A stretch of DNA of 9,710 nt, taken from NCBI GenBank assembly GCA_030836365.1, contig JAURQB010000023.1:1-9710 (forward strand), given 5' to 3'. The stretch comes from Bdellovibrionota bacterium (GTDB lineage Bacteria > Bdellovibrionota > Bacteriovoracia > Bacteriovoracales > Bacteriovoracaceae). Position numbers and translations under genes: made by a program. The notes under the pieces are model-generated. The model was given only the letters and a program-made list of their open reading frames with translations, did no database searches and was not told the origin of the DNA. This document shows positions 6,948 through 9,710 of the stretch, piece after piece; positions within the stretch are counted from its first letter, which is position 1, and every line of letters begins with the position of its first letter.

Positions 6948-7406
6948 ATGAAAATGATTAATTTAATCAAACCGAAACGACTGATGAAGCTTCTTCGTTT
7001 TTGGCCTCCTTACTTTTTTAGTGGAATAAAAATTGTTAGCGTGAATGATGATTTTACCAAAATTGATGTATGCATGAAGCAACGCTTTTGGAACACGAAT
7101 TATGTCGGTTCTCATTTTGGTGGCTCCCTTTATAGCATGTGTGATCCGTTTTTCATGTTCATTCTACTTCATCATCTAAAGGGGCACGTCATTTGGGATA
7201 AAGGGGCGAGCTTTAAATTTAAAAAACCAGGATATAGACGTGTTTACGCCACATTTGAAGTTGATTTGGAGACAATTGAGCAGTTAAAGCACGAAGCGGA
7301 CAAAAGCTATAGTATTTCACCTATATTTAAAACGGTTGTGGTTGATGATAGAGGCGATGTTATTTTAGAGCTTGAAAAAATACTTTACGTTAAAAAGATA
7401 CGTTAA
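6948..7406 (+). CDS. DUF4442 hot-dog-fold protein, putative acyl-CoA thioesterase
   Basis: About 152 residues matching the DUF4442 group of the hot-dog superfamily, related to the PaaI/YiiD-type thioesterases. The signature region is around residues 50-70 (NYVGSHFGGSLYSMCDPF), which in hot-dog thioesterases holds the long central helix and active-site area. A second conserved block, VIWDKGASFKFKKPG, follows around residues 88-103. The usual substrate class would be acyl-CoA or acyl-ACP thioesters, but the real substrate is unknown. The start is ambiguous: GTG at 6945 overlaps the upstream TAG by one base, while ATG at 6948 and 6954 are in frame. No ribosome binding site precedes any of them, so expression probably depends on translational coupling to the secreted protein. 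A tandem 13-base duplication spans the stop codon. Confidence 0.85.
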   Translation: MKMINLIKPKRLMKLLRFWPPYFFSGIKIVSVNDDFTKIDVCMKQRFWNTNYVGSHFGGSLYSMCDPFFMFILLHHLKGHVIWDKGASFKFKKPGYRRVYATFEVDLETIEQLKHEADKSYSISPIFKTVVVDDRGDVILELEKILYVKKIR

Positions 7407-7411
7407 AAAGA
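7386..7411 (+). repeat. perfect 13-bp tandem duplication across a stop codon
   Basis: TACGTTAAAAAGA occurs twice back to back (7386-7398 and 7399-7411). The second copy contains the TAA that ends the DUF4442 gene. With only one copy, the frame would read on to GGC TAA and end in KKKG rather than KKIR. It looks like a small slippage duplication with little effect on the protein. Confidence 0.8.
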
Positions 7412-7536
7412 AAGGCTAAGGTGATGAAATTACAAATGGCCGACAAAAGTATAGACATATAAAAATTACAAGAAAATAGGGCCAAGTAGTCATATTTGTT
7501 AGTATTTAGCACAAGTTATAACTGAAAGGTCTGTCT

Positions 7537-8511
7537 GTGGCGAAAATTAGCGTTTACTTTAACAACTCGTCTTCACGAGCAAAAAGTGATGTTTGGGCGA
7601 AACGTCTGAGTGATTACTTTTTTCGGCATGATATTACTTTTTATCACCCTTTAAGTTTAATTGATCTCTCCCAAAGTTTAAAAAAGGATGTGAGTAATCA
7701 CGTCGATTATATCTTTTCAGTGGGGGGCGATGGGACTGCGAATAAGATTGTGCAAGAAATTATTGGTACTGAGGTAAAATTACTTATCATTCCAACAGGA
7801 ACGGCCAATGATCTCGCGAGAGAACTAGAAATTAGTGACAACATTAAAAGTATCGCCAAAGCATTTAATCAAAAGGAAACACTTACACTCGACGCGATTA
7901 ATATTAATGGAAACTATATGTTAACAAGTGGAGGGTTGGGTTTAACGAGTACTGTTGCAGAAAAAATCAACCAATATCGAAAAGATATTCCAGGTTTTAA
8001 GCGTCTGATGAAATTATCTGGTGATCTCATCTACCCAATATTTTTAGCAAAAGAATATTTATCGCCATTAAAGCAATATTCTCTCCACATAGAATCACCT
8101 GACTATCCAAGACTTGAGAAAATTGTGAGTTCTTCTTTCATCATGATTAACAACCAAAAAAAGGTTGGAGGTAATTTTACAGTTGCTCCTGAAACAAAGA
8201 ATGACGATGGCCTTTTTAATGTCACCATATTTTGTCACAAGAATAAATTAGACTTAATAAATGTAACGTTGAAAATAATGAAAGGACTAGATGTTTCAAA
8301 TGATCCAAACTTGATCGTCTTTGAAACAACAAAAATTGAAATTACAAATTTAGGTTCTGAGGATTTAGCATTTTTTGGCGACGGAGAAATTTTATGTCGT
8401 GATAAAACATTTTCAATTCAGTGTCATCATCATGCTCTTCAAGTTTGTCGGTTTGATGAGAGTTCGTTGTTAAATAAAATTATCAAGCTAGATGAAGTGG
8501 GACTGCAATGA
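7537..8511 (+). CDS. diacylglycerol kinase-family lipid kinase (DagK/YegS/BmrU type)
   Basis: A 324-residue ATP-dependent lipid kinase of the DAGK catalytic family, expected to phosphorylate diacylglycerol or a similar lipid at the inner membrane. The nucleotide-binding motif SVGGDGT spans residues 61-67 and the second glycine-rich motif PTGTANDLAR spans 86-95. A C-terminal FGDGE at 280-284 holds the acidic pair typical of the active site. The length is usual for bacterial DgkB/YegS relatives. Translation begins at GTG 7537, with GAAAGG about 7 bases upstream. No signal peptide or membrane helix is seen. The stop overlaps the next start by four bases (ATGA), so the gene is coupled to the dehydrogenase that follows. 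The exact lipid substrate (diacylglycerol, undecaprenol-like, sphingoid or other) cannot be read from the sequence. Confidence 0.9.
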   Translation: MAKISVYFNNSSSRAKSDVWAKRLSDYFFRHDITFYHPLSLIDLSQSLKKDVSNHVDYIFSVGGDGTANKIVQEIIGTEVKLLIIPTGTANDLARELEISDNIKSIAKAFNQKETLTLDAININGNYMLTSGGLGLTSTVAEKINQYRKDIPGFKRLMKLSGDLIYPIFLAKEYLSPLKQYSLHIESPDYPRLEKIVSSSFIMINNQKKVGGNFTVAPETKNDDGLFNVTIFCHKNKLDLINVTLKIMKGLDVSNDPNLIVFETTKIEITNLGSEDLAFFGDGEILCRDKTFSIQCHHHALQVCRFDESSLLNKIIKLDEVGLQ

Positions 8512-9557
8512 GTATATTAATCACTGGTGCCACAGGTTTTATTGGAAAGGCGTTAGTAAAAGAATTATCACTTTTAGATAAAAATATTTTTATTCTTGTG
8601 CGCTCTCATTCTTTGAAAAAAGCCAGCCTACTTTTTTCAAAATTTCCTAATGTACGTTTGATTTCAGGTGATTTAACACATGTTAACGTGCTAAATGATT
8701 TAAATGATCTAAAAATACTTGCTTGTGTTACCGAGATTATTCATTTGGGGGGAGGGTATAATATTCAAATGAGTGAGGAAGAGGCGTATTTGCAAAATGT
8801 ATTAGGGACCCAAAACCTTTTGGCCTTGACTCGGAAAATAAAGTCTTTGAAGAGAGTTCATTTGACCAGCTCATTCAGTGTCGTTGGTAATTTAAAAAAG
8901 AGTGCGAATGCTACTGATTATGCTTGTAGCGATGAAAAATTATCAGCTTACAGTAAAAGTAAAATGCAGGCAGAGAAAATGGCCATGACCTTTATTAAAA
9001 AAACGATAGGAGTTGATTTAATCGTTTATCGCCCAGGGATAGTAATTCCTGATAATTGTTCATCGCTTGAGAAAATAGATGGACCTTTTTATTTGATAAG
9101 AAATTTACTTAGATTTAACTCAATTATTAAATATCTACCTAAAACCTTTGTGACTTTTTATCCATACTCAAAGGATGCTTACTTACCACTTGTAAGTGTT
9201 GGCTGTGTCGCCAAATTTATTGCATCAAAAATAGACGGTAACTATCAAGAAAAAATATCCTCATTTTATATAGTTGATTCAAATAAAAAAAGTGTTCGTA
9301 ATTTTATTGAAGAAATATTATTTCATTTTGATAAAAATTTAAATTTAAAGCCTTTTTATACTAATATTGGAAAGAGGTTGAATACCGCCTTCGGATTAAT
9401 GCCAAAAGAGCTTAGCTCGTTTGGATATTTTTCGACCGAGTTAAAAGACTCTAAAAATTCTGAAGAATCACTCTTGATTAAAAAACACAATAATATTTCA
9501 GTGAAAATGATGATTGATCAGACAAGAGAATTTATGGCAGGAGAGATTCATGACTAA
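8508..9557 (+). CDS. extended short-chain dehydrogenase / NAD(P)-dependent epimerase family protein
   Basis: A 349-residue extended SDR enzyme. The N-terminal Rossmann fold shows the cofactor motif ITGATGFIG (Gly7, Gly10, Gly13). It is followed by LISGDLT (51-57), IIHLGGG (77-83), the conserved Asn97 in NVLGTQNLL, Ser121/Ser122 in HLTSSFS, and the catalytic Tyr148-X3-Lys152 pair (YSKSK). IVYRPGIVIP is the usual motif at the start of the substrate-binding half. All residues needed for oxidoreductase or epimerase chemistry are present. The substrate could be a nucleotide sugar, a 3-oxo or 3-hydroxy lipid, or an acyl thioester. It overlaps the lipid kinase by 4 bases and the next gene by 8, so a role in modifying a lipid or lipid head group is a reasonable inference. 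The general region resembles the reductase-type 'male sterility' SDRs only loosely. Confidence 0.88.
   Translation: MSILITGATGFIGKALVKELSLLDKNIFILVRSHSLKKASLLFSKFPNVRLISGDLTHVNVLNDLNDLKILACVTEIIHLGGGYNIQMSEEEAYLQNVLGTQNLLALTRKIKSLKRVHLTSSFSVVGNLKKSANATDYACSDEKLSAYSKSKMQAEKMAMTFIKKTIGVDLIVYRPGIVIPDNCSSLEKIDGPFYLIRNLLRFNSIIKYLPKTFVTFYPYSKDAYLPLVSVGCVAKFIASKIDGNYQEKISSFYIVDSNKKSVRNFIEEILFHFDKNLNLKPFYTNIGKRLNTAFGLMPKELSSFGYFSTELKDSKNSEESLLIKKHNNISVKMMIDQTREFMAGEIHD
9539..9543 (+). promoter_or_regulatory. ribosome binding site of the partial third operon gene
   Basis: AGGAG inside the end of the dehydrogenase gene, 6 bases before the ATG at 9550. It supports an 8-base overlapping start in a different frame. 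Confidence 0.6.
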
Positions 9558-9710
9558 AGATATTCTTTTTTTATCAATGGAAGCTCCTGAAAATAACAAT
9601 GATTATTCTTTTGATATTTTTGGATTCAATGTAAATGTTAAAGAGCTTGGTGTGAATTTCAATTCTAAATTAATGATTGAACTAGTTGATCGGTATCATG
9701 ATGAGTTTGA
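9550..9710 (+). CDS. unrecognised protein, 5' part only, third gene of the lipid-kinase/SDR set
   Basis: Only the first 53 codons are visible. The gene starts at ATG 9550, overlapping the dehydrogenase stop by 8 bases, with AGGAG 6 bases upstream. The product begins MTKDILFLSMEAPENN and continues with a short strand-turn-strand-like stretch (FDIFGFNVNVKELGVNF) and a charged helix (IELVDRYHDEF). No signal peptide is evident. The opening could be the first strand of an alpha/beta or Rossmann-like domain, but I cannot assign a family from this fragment. The tight coupling suggests it acts in the same pathway as the two genes before it. Confidence 0.75.
   Translation, partial: MTKDILFLSMEAPENNNDYSFDIFGFNVNVKELGVNFNSKLMIELVDRYHDEF

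Noticed and set aside
7424..7462. 13-codon reading frame in the gap before the lipid kinase
   Set aside because: Too short, with nothing in its composition or context to support it as a gene.
7496..7522. Possible promoter TTGTTA / TATAAC before the lipid kinase
   Set aside because: The spacing is only 15 bases and the implied start would fall within the ribosome binding site, leaving too short a leader.

Overview
The window is AT-rich DNA with densely packed bacterial genes and AGGAG-type ribosome binding sites. The gene content includes secreted papain-type proteases, a DUF445 membrane protein and a DUF4442 thioesterase-like protein of the 'VGSHFGGSLY' type. This mix, with the base composition, best suggests a Bdellovibrionota bacterium of the Bacteriovorax/Halobacteriovorax kind. 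That assignment is inference from gene style, not from a marker gene.

Left half (1-5337), all on the minus strand: two paralogous exported papain-family (C1) cysteine proteases lie either side of a methionyl-tRNA synthetase gene. The order of transcription is protease B (3757-5337), a rho-independent terminator (about 3698-3735), metG (1617-3542), then protease A (1492 down to the window edge, 3' end missing). Protease A has its own promoter-like sequence, an almost perfect sigma-54 (-24/-12) site that places the predicted transcript start just upstream of the ribosome binding site.

The methionyl-tRNA synthetase is the most unusual item. Its catalytic scaffold (HIGH, KMSKS, four-Cys zinc knuckle) is intact. 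However, several residues that bind methionine or the CAU anticodon in the E. coli enzyme are replaced, about 60 residues are inserted in the middle of the protein, and the C-terminal tRNA-binding domain is absent. It could be a lineage-specific divergent MetRS or a second, specialised copy.

Right half (5554-9710), all on the plus strand: a strong sigma-70-type promoter (TTGACA, 17 bases, TATCTT) drives a short DUF445 membrane protein. A small secreted protein of unknown function follows, its stop touching the start of a DUF4442 hot-dog-fold protein. After a 130-base gap comes a tightly overlapping set of three genes: a diacylglycerol kinase-type lipid kinase, an extended short-chain dehydrogenase/epimerase, and an unrecognised protein cut off by the window end. 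The overlaps of 4 and 8 bases imply translational coupling and a shared pathway, plausibly lipid or envelope metabolism.

No RNA genes, CRISPR arrays, insertion sequences or phage genes were seen. No gene-free stretch exceeds 300 bases; the four main gaps are 1493-1616, 3543-3756, 5338-5553 and 7407-7536.
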